This document shows, piece by piece, positions 26,873 to 35,469 of a DNA stretch of 64,000 nucleotides. Origin of the DNA: UBA4416 sp044238845. GTDB lineage: Bacteria > Bacteroidota > Bacteroidia > B-17B0 > Aurantibacillaceae. The notes below the pieces were generated by a model, which was not told the DNA's origin, made no database searches, and was given only the letters and a program-made list of their open reading frames with translations. Numbering within the stretch: the stretch's first letter is position 1; each line of letters starts with the position of its first letter. The stretch covers positions 43,236 to 107,235 of the forward strand of contig JBIICN010000007.1 of NCBI GenBank assembly GCA_044238845.1. Direction: 5' to 3'. A program made the position numbers and the translations under genes.

Positions 26873-27424
26873 ATGGAAGAAATTTACAAGTCTGTTAGCT
26901 ATTCGCAAACCACCCTTACCGAATTAATGATACCTTCTTATGCAAATTTTGGAGGAAAAATACATGGAGGTATTTTATTATCTCTAATGGATAAGGTTGC
27001 TTATGCTTGCGCTTCAAAACACGCGGGTAATTATTGCGTCACCGTTTCCGTGGATAATGTAGAATTTTTACAACCTGTAGATGTTGGAGAAATGGTGTCG
27101 ATGTTTGCCTCTGTCAATTATGTCGGAAATTCGTCACTAGTTATTGGAATCAAGGTAATTTCCGAAGATTTTAAAATTGGAACGGTTAAACATACTAATA
27201 CATCTTATTTTACGATGGTAGCAAAGGATGAAAACGGGCAAGTGACCAAAGTTCCTGGTTTAATTCTTGAAAATAAGGAAGATGCTCGACGCTTTTTAGA
27301 GGCTATTAAACGAAAGGAATTAAAAAGCACCTATAAAAAAGAGCTCGATAACGCCAAAACATTAATGGAAGTGGATTCAAATAAACATCTTTTTTCAAAA
27401 GAGCGTTGTAAAATCGTGTTTTAA
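26873..27424 (+). CDS. Acyl-CoA thioesterase, hotdog fold
   Basis: 183 aa from the ATG at 26873 (MEEIYKSVSYSQ); a start 63 bp upstream would precede the -7 element. The hotdog core is clear: NFGGKIHGGILLSLMDKVAY with the family His-Gly-Gly, then VDNVEFLQPVDVGEMV. It resembles YciA/BACH cytosolic acyl-CoA hydrolases, which release CoA from acyl-CoAs. The substrate length is not evident. It precedes hpt by about 100 bp, and hpt has its own promoter-like element. Confidence 0.88.
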   Translation: MEEIYKSVSYSQTTLTELMIPSYANFGGKIHGGILLSLMDKVAYACASKHAGNYCVTVSVDNVEFLQPVDVGEMVSMFASVNYVGNSSLVIGIKVISEDFKIGTVKHTNTSYFTMVAKDENGQVTKVPGLILENKEDARRFLEAIKRKELKSTYKKELDNAKTLMEVDSNKHLFSKERCKIVF

Positions 27425-27494
27425 GACTCATTAAATCTACTTTATTTATGGGCTATATTTTAGTAATGCCCTATTTTCCTCCTAAAATTGTTAT

Positions 27495-27502
27495 TATATT
27501 TG
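27495..27502 (+). promoter_or_regulatory. -7 element of hpt
   Basis: TATATTTG is a full match to TAnnTTTG, placed 21 bp before the hpt ATG at 27524. No clear TTTG lies 19 bp upstream. Confidence 0.5.
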
Positions 27503-27523
27503 TGTTTTTACAAAACCTTCGTG

Positions 27524-28060
27524 ATGCAACGAGTTACTTTAAAAGATAAAACTTTTGTCCCTTATATTACTTCTGATAAAATTTCAGTTAGCGTAAAAAA
27601 ATTGGCGCAAAAAATTAATGCCGATTTGGTAAACGATATGCCATTATTTTTAGTCGTGCTAAACGGTTCGTTTATGTTTGCTGCCGATTTATTAAAAGAA
27701 GTGACCATTCCTTGCGAAATTTCTTTTATCAAATTAGCATCCTATCATGGCACTAGCAGTTCAGGAACTGTTACAGAAATGATTGGCTTAACAGAAGAAA
27801 TTAAAGGTAGAACAGTAGTTGTAGTTGAGGATATTGTAGATACTGGCGTTACTTTAGAAAAATTAGTAGCATTGCTAACTAAAAAAGAAGTGAAACAAAT
27901 TAAGGTGGCTTCCTTTTTATTAAAACCAGAAGCTTACAAAAAAGATATACCGGTAGATTATGTGGGCATGGAAATACCTAATGACTTTGTTGTAGGTTAC
28001 GGGTTAGATTACGATGGATTGGGAAGAAACATGAAAGAAATTTATGTTTTAGATAAATAG
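27524..28060 (+). CDS. hpt: Hypoxanthine phosphoribosyltransferase
   Basis: 178 aa from the ATG at 27524; the frame is open 36 bp upstream but the promoter element lies there. It salvages hypoxanthine and guanine with PRPP to IMP and GMP in the cytoplasm. The PRPP-binding loop VVVVEDIVDTGVT is at 98-110, and LVVLNGSFMFAADL and the flexible loop SYHGTSSSGTV are also typical. It sits 46 bp before adk and is probably co-transcribed with it. Confidence 0.95.
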   Translation: MQRVTLKDKTFVPYITSDKISVSVKKLAQKINADLVNDMPLFLVVLNGSFMFAADLLKEVTIPCEISFIKLASYHGTSSSGTVTEMIGLTEEIKGRTVVVVEDIVDTGVTLEKLVALLTKKEVKQIKVASFLLKPEAYKKDIPVDYVGMEIPNDFVVGYGLDYDGLGRNMKEIYVLDK

Positions 28061-28106
28061 AAAAATTAGATTCAAAAACAATAAAAAACAATAAAAAACA
28101 TCAACT

Positions 28107-29324
28107 ATGAGCAACATGTTAAACATCGTTTTATTTGGCCCTCCAGGTGCTGGTAAAGGCACACAATCTGAGAAGTTAATTGCAAAATATGGTTTAGTAC
28201 ATTTATCTACTGGCGATATTTTACGTAGTGAAATTGCAAGAGGAACAGCTCTTGGAATGGAAGCAAAACAAATTATGGATCGTGGTGATTTAGTAAGTGA
28301 TGATATTGTGATTGGAATGATTGAATCTAAATTAGATGCAAATCCAAATGTAAATGGTTTTATTTTTGACGGTTTTCCTCGCACACAAGCTCAAGCAGTT
28401 GCTTTAGATGATTTATTGCAAAAAAAGGGAACTGCTATTAGCGCCATGTTAGCTTTAGAAGTTGATAACGAAGAATTAGTAAAACGTTTATTGTTACGCG
28501 GTAAAGATTCTGGAAGACCAGATGACGCTAACGAAGAGATTATTAGAAATCGTGTAAACGAATACAATAATAAAACTTTACCATTAAAAAAATATTATTC
28601 AGAGCAAGCTAAATTCCATTCAATCAATGGCATTGGTTCTATCGAATCTATCTTTAACCAATTAACAGAGCGTATTGTTTTTGTAACCGCTGAGATTGAA
28701 TTAACCATGTTAGAAAATGATATCGAACATTTAGATTTAACAATCAATGATTTTGAAGTAGCAACTGAAATTTCGGATGAATTGAAAAAAGACATCGAAG
28801 AAGTTAGAAGCACTGAACCAGTTAAAAAAGCAGTCGTTGCTCCAGTTAAGAAAACAGTAGTTGCTAAACCAGTAGAGAAGAAAGTTGCTGCAAAACCTAT
28901 TGCTAAAAAAGCAGTAGCTAAACCTGTAGCAAAAAATGTGGTTAAGAAAACGGTTGCTAAAAAAGTTTCTAAGCCAGTAAAAAAAGCTGCTGCTAAGAAG
29001 ATAGCTCCTAAAAAAGCAGTTAAAAAATCTGCTCCTAAGAAAAAAGTTGTAGCAAAAAAGGCTGCTCCAAAAAAAGCAGTAAAGAAAGTTGTAGCTAAGA
29101 AAGTAGTAAAGAAAGCAACTATTAAAAAAGTAGCGCCAAAGAAAATAGCAAAAAAGGCTGTTAAAAAAGCCGTAAAGAAAGTTGCTGCAAAAAAAGTAGT
29201 GAAAAAGATTGCTGCTAAAAAGCCAGTAGCAAAAAAAGTAGTTAAAAAAACTACTCCTAAAAAAGTAGTTAAGAAAGTTGCTCCTAAAAAGGCTGCTAAA
29301 AAAGTAGTAAAGAAGAAAAAATAA
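28107..29324 (+). CDS. adk: Adenylate kinase with a histone H1-like C-terminal tail
   Basis: 405 aa, twice the normal adenylate kinase. Residues 1-190 are a complete short-LID enzyme (P-loop GPPGAGKGT at 11-19, FDGFPRTQAQA, LLLRGKDSGRPDD), which converts ATP and AMP to two ADP. An acidic linker (about 193-236, ELTMLENDIEHLDL...) leads to about 168 residues built almost only of Lys, Ala, Val and Pro in PKKAVKK/AKKVVKK-type repeats, like histone H1 or bacterial Hc1 tails. The tail is in frame and without a stop. It may bind nucleic acid or another polyanion, or tether the enzyme; this is inference. Genes before and after are hpt and obgE. Confidence 0.93.
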   Translation: MSNMLNIVLFGPPGAGKGTQSEKLIAKYGLVHLSTGDILRSEIARGTALGMEAKQIMDRGDLVSDDIVIGMIESKLDANPNVNGFIFDGFPRTQAQAVALDDLLQKKGTAISAMLALEVDNEELVKRLLLRGKDSGRPDDANEEIIRNRVNEYNNKTLPLKKYYSEQAKFHSINGIGSIESIFNQLTERIVFVTAEIELTMLENDIEHLDLTINDFEVATEISDELKKDIEEVRSTEPVKKAVVAPVKKTVVAKPVEKKVAAKPIAKKAVAKPVAKNVVKKTVAKKVSKPVKKAAAKKIAPKKAVKKSAPKKKVVAKKAAPKKAVKKVVAKKVVKKATIKKVAPKKIAKKAVKKAVKKVAAKKVVKKIAAKKPVAKKVVKKTTPKKVVKKVAPKKAAKKVVKKKK

Positions 29325-29342
29325 ATATTGATTTTTTAAGTG

Positions 29343-29371
29343 AGATTTAAGAGCATTATGTTCTTAAATCT
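29343..29371. repeat. Perfect 10-bp hairpin between adk and obgE
   Basis: AGATTTAAGA (29343-29352) pairs perfectly with TCTTAAATCT (29362-29371) around 9 bases. It lacks a T-run, so it could be an attenuator, a processing site or a weak terminator. Confidence 0.5.
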
Positions 29372-29398
29372 TATTTCTTAAATCTTAAACCTATTGAA

Positions 29399-30403
29399 GT
29401 GGATACTAATTTTGTTGATTACGTAAGAATTTGTTGCCGAAGTGGCAAAGGTGGTAAAGGCTCTACGCATTTACACCGTGATAAGCTAACGGCTTTTGGT
29501 GGGCCAGACGGAGGTGATGGTGGTCGTGGTGGACATATTATTTTACGTGGTAATAAACAATTTTGGACATTAATTCATTTAAAATACCGTAAACATATTA
29601 TTGCTAAACAAGGTGGTGATGGCGGTTCTTCTCACAAATCTGGTAAGGAAGGTGATGATGAAATTTTAGATGTGCCATTAGGAACCATTGCTCGTGACTT
29701 AGAAACTGGTGAATTTATTTGTGAAATTACAGAAGAAGGACAAGAGATTGTTTTATTACCTGGTGGAATGGGTGGAAGAGGAAATGCACATTTTAAATCT
29801 CCAACCAATCAAACACCACGTTACTCTCAACCAGGTGAAGAAGGAAAAGAAGAGTGGAAAATTTTAGAATTAAAAGTATTAGCAGATGTTGGTTTAGTTG
29901 GTTTTCCTAATGCAGGTAAATCTACTTTGCTATCAGTTGTCTCTGCTGCTAAACCCGAAATCGCTAACTATCCGTTTACAACATTAGTTCCTAATTTAGG
30001 AATTGTACCATATCGTGATTACAAAAGTTTTGTGATGGCCGATATTCCCGGAATTATTGAAGGCGCAAGCGAAGGTAAAGGTTTAGGTGTTCGTTTCTTG
30101 CGTCATATCGAACGTAACTCCACTTTATTATTTATGGTAAGTTGCCAAAGCGATAATATTTACGAAGAATATAAAATTTTATTAAACGAACTAAAACAAT
30201 ACAATCCTGAGTTAGCAGATAAGCAACGCATTTTGGCTATCACAAAATGTGATACGATTGATGAGGAACTAATTGAAGAATTAGAAAAGGATTTAAAAAA
30301 ACGAATGAAAGGTAAATTTAAAATTCCTTATTTGTTTATCTCTGCTCAATCTGGACATAATATCCAAGAGTTAAAAGATATGTTGTGGGAGCAATTAAAT
30401 TAA
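29399..30403 (+). CDS. obgE: GTPase ObgE
   Basis: 334 aa. It starts with a GTG at 29399; no ATG is available and the N-terminus (NFVDYVRICCRSGKGGKGS) begins at the usual place. The glycine-rich Obg fold (about 1-158) precedes the G domain, with P-loop GFPNAGKST at 168-176, DIPGIIEGASEGKGLG (G3) and TKCD (G4). It is essential in most bacteria, acting in late 50S assembly and the stringent response. It follows adk by 74 bp with a hairpin in between. Confidence 0.95.
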   Translation: MDTNFVDYVRICCRSGKGGKGSTHLHRDKLTAFGGPDGGDGGRGGHIILRGNKQFWTLIHLKYRKHIIAKQGGDGGSSHKSGKEGDDEILDVPLGTIARDLETGEFICEITEEGQEIVLLPGGMGGRGNAHFKSPTNQTPRYSQPGEEGKEEWKILELKVLADVGLVGFPNAGKSTLLSVVSAAKPEIANYPFTTLVPNLGIVPYRDYKSFVMADIPGIIEGASEGKGLGVRFLRHIERNSTLLFMVSCQSDNIYEEYKILLNELKQYNPELADKQRILAITKCDTIDEELIEELEKDLKKRMKGKFKIPYLFISAQSGHNIQELKDMLWEQLN

Positions 30404-30407
30404 TTTG

Positions 30408-30415
30408 TAATTTTG
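30408..30415 (+). promoter_or_regulatory. -7 element before the MbnP locus
   Basis: TAATTTTG, a full match to TAnnTTTG, 13 bp before the ATG at 30429. A TTG lies 22 bp upstream. It implies that the locus is transcribed apart from obgE. Confidence 0.45.
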
Positions 30416-30428
30416 TTGCAAGATAAAA

Positions 30429-30809
30429 ATGAAAAAGCGATTACATATTTTATTTTCTTTGTTCTTGCTCATCAGCTTTAGCTACCAATCAGTAGCCAAA
30501 ACAGTCATTTATTTTCAATTCAAATCCAATCAAAAACAATTAGCCGAAACAGTTTGTGAAAACAAAAACAAACCCAAAAGTTGTTGTGCCGCTAAATGTT
30601 ATTTAGATAAAGAAATTAAAAAAGAAGAAAAACGTCAATCTGATTCCTCTTCATCTATTAAAGATAAAACTGAGAAATCTGAATTAAGAACTGGTTTTAT
30701 AAGTTTTATATTTTCCCCCTCAGTGTTAGTTCAACACTATAAAATAAATAACACGAAGAGTTTACCAAACAACTTTTCCTCTTCAGTATTTCATCCCCCA
30801 AGTTTATAG
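30429..30809 (+). CDS. Small secreted cysteine-rich protein
   Basis: 126 aa, not recognised by name. Residues 1-23 are a signal peptide (SYQSVA-K). The mature protein has a Cys cluster (CENKNKPKSCCAAKCYL), followed by a Lys/Glu/Ser-rich hydrophilic stretch. Small proteins with a C...C.KCYL signature occur before MbnP-type genes in Bacteroidota; a metal-binding or accessory role is inferred from this and the neighbours. It is the first gene of the locus that continues to the beta-barrel at 32010. Confidence 0.7.
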   Translation: MKKRLHILFSLFLLISFSYQSVAKTVIYFQFKSNQKQLAETVCENKNKPKSCCAAKCYLDKEIKKEEKRQSDSSSSIKDKTEKSELRTGFISFIFSPSVLVQHYKINNTKSLPNNFSSSVFHPPSL

Positions 30810-30902
30810 TTACTATTATTGATGTTTTTATTGTTCGGGCGCGAGCAATGCTTTGTTATACTATTATATCAAAGTTAGTCTATAACTATAAACTAAATTA
30901 AC

Positions 30903-31115
30903 ATGTTATTATATGTTTTTATAGCATTAGTAGTTTTATTATTAAACGAATATCGTTTAATAAAGAAATACATTACTGCTATTAATGATCCAGAAGGAAA
31001 ACTGGAAAAATCTACCATGCAAAAAATGGCTGGAAGAATAGTCAAACCATATACAGTAATCAAGTTTTGGGTTACTCACAAATTATTAAACGACGAATTA
31101 AATTATAACTCATAA
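30903..31115 (+). CDS. Small membrane protein of unknown function
   Basis: 70 aa. One hydrophobic helix at 1-20 (MLLYVFIALVVLLLNEYRLI), then a basic soluble part. It ends 10 bp before the MbnP gene, which suggests coupling. I do not recognise it. Confidence 0.55.
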   Translation: MLLYVFIALVVLLLNEYRLIKKYITAINDPEGKLEKSTMQKMAGRIVKPYTVIKFWVTHKLLNDELNYNS

Positions 31116-31125
31116 AAATATTTAA

Positions 31126-31923
31126 ATGAAAAATTTATTGAAAATCACAGCAATAGCTTTAATTGCTCTAACATTAACAAATTGTAAAAAAGATAAGGAC
31201 AAAGATCCAGAACCAGCTCCAGCGCCTCAAATACCAGCAGCAACAACTGGGAGCTTAAAAATTTATTTTGAAGCAATGGTTGGCGATTCTGAATTAGTAT
31301 TTTCGACATCAACTTATACTAATCAAGCTGGCAATACTTTTAATGTATCAACTTATAAATACTATATCAGTAACATAAAATTAACAAAAACTGACAATAC
31401 AGTATGGACACAATCAAACAGTTACTATTTAGTAGATCATTCAAACCCAAATTTAGCTTTATTAACTCTTAACGATGTTCCTTTTGGAACCTATAAAGCT
31501 GTAGAATTTATGCTGGGAGTAGATAGTGCTCGTAATAATTCTGGTGCTCAAACAGGAGCTTTAGACCCAACAAATGGAATGTTTTGGAGCTGGAATAGTG
31601 GTTATATTATGGCAAAATTTGAAGGAACTTCTCCTCAATCTGGGGCAGCTAATCAAAATTTAAAATTTCATATTGGTGGTTTCTCAGGTGCTAACAAAAC
31701 AATGAAAATTCTTTCACCAAGTTTTGGCACAGAAACAGCTAATGTTTCTGGCTCTATTACTCCAACCATTCATATGACGAGTAACTTATTAGAGTGGTTC
31801 CAAACGCCAACTACTACAAACTTTTCTACAACTCATACAGTTCACATGCCAGGCGCCGCTGCTAATACAGTAGCTAATAATTACGCTGATATGTTTACAG
31901 TTGAACACATCCATAACGATTAG
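31126..31923 (+). CDS. MbnP-family lipoprotein, copper-associated
   Basis: 265 aa. Signal peptide with lipobox (TLTNC at about 17-21) and an Asp/Lys/Pro-rich linker. The core matches MbnP: STYKYYISNIKL, SYYLVDHSN, GMFWSWNSGYIMAKFEG and a C-terminal VEHIHND. MbnP proteins are known from methanobactin and copper-handling loci, where a di-heme peroxidase (MbnH) partners them; no MbnH-like gene is present here. It follows the small membrane protein by 10 bp and precedes a long hairpin and a beta-barrel gene. The copper role is inferred from the family. Confidence 0.85.
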   Translation: MKNLLKITAIALIALTLTNCKKDKDKDPEPAPAPQIPAATTGSLKIYFEAMVGDSELVFSTSTYTNQAGNTFNVSTYKYYISNIKLTKTDNTVWTQSNSYYLVDHSNPNLALLTLNDVPFGTYKAVEFMLGVDSARNNSGAQTGALDPTNGMFWSWNSGYIMAKFEGTSPQSGAANQNLKFHIGGFSGANKTMKILSPSFGTETANVSGSITPTIHMTSNLLEWFQTPTTTNFSTTHTVHMPGAAANTVANNYADMFTVEHIHND

Positions 31924-31937
31924 TATATTTTTATGTA

Positions 31938-31988
31938 TATTAAATTAAACGAAGTTGAAATTAAATTTCAGCTTCGTTTAATTTAATA
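31938..31988. repeat. Long near-perfect hairpin after the MbnP gene
   Basis: Arm 31938-31954 (TATTAAATTAAACGAAG) pairs with 31972-31988 (CTTCGTTTAATTTAATA) without mismatch. The inner part pairs on (TGAAAT/ATTTCA) across a G-T pair, leaving a 3-base loop: about 24 pairs in all. No T-run follows. It lies between the mbnP stop and the beta-barrel start codon 21 bp on, and may stabilise or end the mRNA. Confidence 0.8.
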
Positions 31989-32009
31989 CATGATTTAAAA
32001 TTATTTTTC

Positions 32010-32993
32010 ATGAAAAAACTAAAAGCATATATTGTGCTTTGCTGTACTAGCTTTTCAATAAGTTTATTAGCATGTGACATTTGCGGGAACTATATGGGAA
32101 TTACTCCTTATGACAATAAGAGCAGCATTTCTTTTTTACATAGATATCGTGTTTTTAACGGTTATAAAAACTATCAAAGTCAAAGCCAATTTTTTCCAAA
32201 ATCAGCATACCGTATAGCACATGCAGATGAACCTAACGATTCTAGTATTACAAAAAATTATTCAAGTAAAGATTTTGAGTCCTATAAAATATTTGAAATA
32301 CGATTTAAATATTTTGTTTTAAAAAGATTAGAGTTAAATGTATTTGTACCTCTACTAAATAATAAAACAAAAACAGATGACCAATACATTTCACATACTG
32401 GACTAGGTGACGTATCATTTAACGCTGGCTATCATGTCATCATACCAAAGGCCGATAAAAAATTTAGGCATAAATTAATTTTAGGAGCTGGCATTAAATT
32501 ACCTACAGGTAATTATTATGCTCATGATGCCTTTAGTGACCGATTACCTTTTGAAATACAACCAGGCACGGGTAGTTGGGATGGATTTGTTTATTCTAGC
32601 TATGTGGTGATGACAAAAAAAATAGGTGCACTTCTAAGTTTAAACTACAAAGTAAATGGACATAACAAGTATCATGAAAAATTGTCAAATAGTCATAATG
32701 AATTCGCATCAATATTTTACAAAGTTCCAATAAAAAATATGATTCTGTACCCATCTATTCAAGCAAATTATGAATATACAGATGGCTTAAAAATAAAAAA
32801 TGAATTACAAAACAACACTGATGTAAACTCCTTACTACTAGGACCAGGTATAGACATTTATTACAGATCCATTTCAATTAATTTAGCATGGCAGTTTACT
32901 GCTTTCGAAGAAGTAAAAAATGGAAGTTTAAAAAGTGCTGGAAGATTAAGCTTTGGCTTAAATTATAGTTTCGGGAAGAAAGAAAAAGAATAG
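32010..32993 (+). CDS. Outer membrane beta-barrel of the MbnP-associated type
   Basis: 327 aa. Signal peptide (1-20), then a cysteine motif CDICGNYMG right at the mature N-terminus, followed by about twelve amphipathic strands with aromatic girdles (for example FIYSSYVVMTKKIGALLS-like strands) and a barrel end FGLNYSFG. Transporter-like barrels with a leading CxxC often follow MbnP genes in this phylum. The substrate is unknown; a metal or metallophore is plausible. A strong hairpin separates it from the MbnP gene. Confidence 0.75.
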   Translation: MKKLKAYIVLCCTSFSISLLACDICGNYMGITPYDNKSSISFLHRYRVFNGYKNYQSQSQFFPKSAYRIAHADEPNDSSITKNYSSKDFESYKIFEIRFKYFVLKRLELNVFVPLLNNKTKTDDQYISHTGLGDVSFNAGYHVIIPKADKKFRHKLILGAGIKLPTGNYYAHDAFSDRLPFEIQPGTGSWDGFVYSSYVVMTKKIGALLSLNYKVNGHNKYHEKLSNSHNEFASIFYKVPIKNMILYPSIQANYEYTDGLKIKNELQNNTDVNSLLLGPGIDIYYRSISINLAWQFTAFEEVKNGSLKSAGRLSFGLNYSFGKKEKE

Positions 32994-33148
32994 TTAACAC
33001 TTTAATAATTTTTTCGATAGTAATTTAATATTAAATAACCTCTTCTGAACAAAACAAAATACAATTGCAGTGGTCATAGCTAAAAATGATAATTTTCCTA
33101 TAAATCATAATCTGTCCAAGAATATAAACAAGAACAAAAACCATACTA

Positions 33149-34447
33149 CTAAATCAAGCCTCTTGATTTTAACTCCAAATATTTATTTAATGTATTTACT
33201 GTTAATTGCTCGGGTTTAGTATAAATACATTGTATTCCTAATTTTTGTAACTCAAAGGTTATTTGCATTTTTTCGTAATCAAACTTTTTAGCAATGGTTT
33301 GACAATAAATCTCGGAAGTGCTAGTAGCTTTGGTGTTTAATAAATTATGCAGCTCGGTGTTTTCAAAAATAATAACAACAACCAAATGATGTTTAGCAAG
33401 TTGTCGGATATATTTTAACTGCCGTTTTAAACCACTTAACGTTTCAAAATTAGTAAACAATAACAATAAACTACGTTGCGTAATTTTAGTTCGAATATGA
33501 TTTAATAGAACTTCATAATTGCTTTCTTGAAAACCAGTTTTAGCATTATATAATGCTTCTTGCAATCTAAATAATTGATTACCCCTTCTATCAGCTGATA
33601 TTGAATTTTGAACCTTATTTGAAAACGTAATTAAACCAGGCTTATCTTGTTTAATAAAGCTAATATGACTTAAAACTAATGAGGCGTTAATTGAATAATC
33701 CAATAAACTCATTTCTTCAAAAGGCATTTTCATGATTCGTCCCATATCAATAATCGAATAAACCTGTTGCGCCCTCTCGTCACGAAAATGGTTGACCATT
33801 AATTGATTTTTACGAGCAGTCGCCTTCCAATTAATAGTTCTTATATCGTTTCCAATAACATATTCTTTAATGTTATCAAATTCTGAACTCAATCCAATCT
33901 TTCTTAGCTTTTTTATTCCTACATCCGTCAATCTATCTGTAAATGCTAATAATTCATATTGACGCAACTTTAAAAACGAAGGATAACACGGTAGCATTTC
34001 TGTATTATCAAAAATATAACGACGTTGAGCTAAACCAATTATCGTAGAAATAAACGCTATGCTATTTCCAAAATAATACTCTCCTCTAAACACTGGACGT
34101 AATTTGTATTTAATTTCGTGAGCATCCTGAACTTTTAACTTTCTACTAAATACAAAATCTCGTTTTTGAAATTGATCAGGGATTTCATCAATAATTTTTG
34201 TATAAACAATAAATGAATAATTATTTAGAATACTTAAACTAAAATCATTATCATCTCCATTAGATAATTTTTGATGTTTTGTTTGTCTTAGAATTTCTAT
34301 GCCATTTTTGTTAGCAAATAGAATTATAATATCGGCTAATAACATTAAAGCTAATGCCCAAAATAATAAAAGTCCAATCAAATGCAGCCAAGGATAAATA
34401 AACGCAAATACAAAACAACAAACCACTACACCAAACGCTATATACAA
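33149..34447 (-). CDS. DUF58 domain protein
   Basis: 432 aa as called. Two hydrophobic helices near the start (residues about 3-43), a beta-rich middle, then the DUF58 core with EYVIGNDIRTINWKATARK near 195 and a von Willebrand-like C-terminus. The start is uncertain: the frame opens just after the moxR stop and a normal basic N-terminus (SIKKIKHIFSSLFFTKRLY) is readable upstream, but it contains no ATG, GTG or TTG before the TTG used here. It is the last gene of the MoxR cluster. DUF58 proteins partner with MoxR ATPases and may act in metal-ion insertion or stress envelope roles. Confidence 0.85.
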   Translation of the reverse strand: MYIAFGVVVCCFVFAFIYPWLHLIGLLLFWALALMLLADIIILFANKNGIEILRQTKHQKLSNGDDNDFSLSILNNYSFIVYTKIIDEIPDQFQKRDFVFSRKLKVQDAHEIKYKLRPVFRGEYYFGNSIAFISTIIGLAQRRYIFDNTEMLPCYPSFLKLRQYELLAFTDRLTDVGIKKLRKIGLSSEFDNIKEYVIGNDIRTINWKATARKNQLMVNHFRDERAQQVYSIIDMGRIMKMPFEEMSLLDYSINASLVLSHISFIKQDKPGLITFSNKVQNSISADRRGNQLFRLQEALYNAKTGFQESNYEVLLNHIRTKITQRSLLLLFTNFETLSGLKRQLKYIRQLAKHHLVVVIIFENTELHNLLNTKATSTSEIYCQTIAKKFDYEKMQITFELQKLGIQCIYTKPEQLTVNTLNKYLELKSRGLI

Positions 34448-34497
34448 ACGTTTAGTGAAAAATAATGAAGAAAATATGTGCTTTATTTTTTTGATAC

Positions 34498-35469
34498 TTA
34501 TCTAGGGATTTCAATTTTATCTACTAATTGTTGTATAACGGCATCACAAGTAATTCCTTCCATTTCTTTTTCAGGAGTTAAAATCACACGATGTCTTAAT
34601 ACAGGAGCACACACATATTTAATATCATCAGGGCTCACAAAATCTCTACCTCTTAAACAAGCACAAGCTTTTGCTGCATTTAATATGGCAATAGAAGCTC
34701 GAGGAGAAGCGCCAAGATATAAAGAAGGATTTTGACGAGTGCTACTTACTATTTGAGCAATGTATTTAAAAAGATGTTCTTCCACTAAAACACTAAATAC
34801 TGTTTTTCTTAGTTTTTGAATATCTTCTTTATGCAAAATAGCTTTTACTTTACTTAAATCTAATTGGTCATTATTAGTATGAGCGTTTTGTAAAATAGTT
34901 GTTTCCTCTTCTACGGTTGGATAATTAACCACCAATTTAAAAATAAAACGATCAAGCTGCGCTTCTGGTAAACGATAAGTTCCCTCTTGTTCAATTGGAT
35001 TTTGAGTTGCCAATACCATAAATGGAGCTTCTAAAAGATAAGTTTTTCCATCTACTGAAATTTGACGTTCTTCCATAGCCTCAAACAAAGCTGCTTGTGT
35101 TTTTGCTGGGGCACGATTAATTTCATCAGCTAAAGCAATGTTTGTAAACAATGGTCCTGGCTTAAATTCAAACTCATTGGTTTTTGAATTATAAATAGAT
35201 GTTCCTGTAATATCACTTGGCATCAAATCCGGCGTAAATTGTATCCTCTTAAAATTCGCATTTATGCTTTTTGCCATCAGCTTAGCGGTTAATGTTTTTG
35301 CAACACCCGGAACGCCTTCAATTAATACATGTCCATCTGCTAATAATGCAATGATTAAATAATCAACTAATTGATGCTGTCCTACTAAATAATTAGCTAG
35401 TTCAGATTTAATTTGTTCGACTTTTTGAGTAAAATCAGTCAAATTTACTCTTGATTCAAATTGTTCCAT
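34498..35469 (-). CDS. MoxR-family AAA+ ATPase
   Basis: 323 aa. Walker A GVPGVAKT is at 52-59, Walker B ALADEINRAP at about 112-121, sensor 1 ATQNPIEQEG and the arginine-finger region PEAQLDRF follow. MoxR ATPases act as chaperone-like remodellers with the DUF58 and von Willebrand A proteins encoded nearby. The ATG overlaps the TAA of the upstream gene by one base (TAATG), implying translational coupling. No terminator precedes the DUF58 gene. Confidence 0.94.
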   Translation of the reverse strand: MEQFESRVNLTDFTQKVEQIKSELANYLVGQHQLVDYLIIALLADGHVLIEGVPGVAKTLTAKLMAKSINANFKRIQFTPDLMPSDITGTSIYNSKTNEFEFKPGPLFTNIALADEINRAPAKTQAALFEAMEERQISVDGKTYLLEAPFMVLATQNPIEQEGTYRLPEAQLDRFIFKLVVNYPTVEEETTILQNAHTNNDQLDLSKVKAILHKEDIQKLRKTVFSVLVEEHLFKYIAQIVSSTRQNPSLYLGASPRASIAILNAAKACACLRGRDFVSPDDIKYVCAPVLRHRVILTPEKEMEGITCDAVIQQLVDKIEIPR

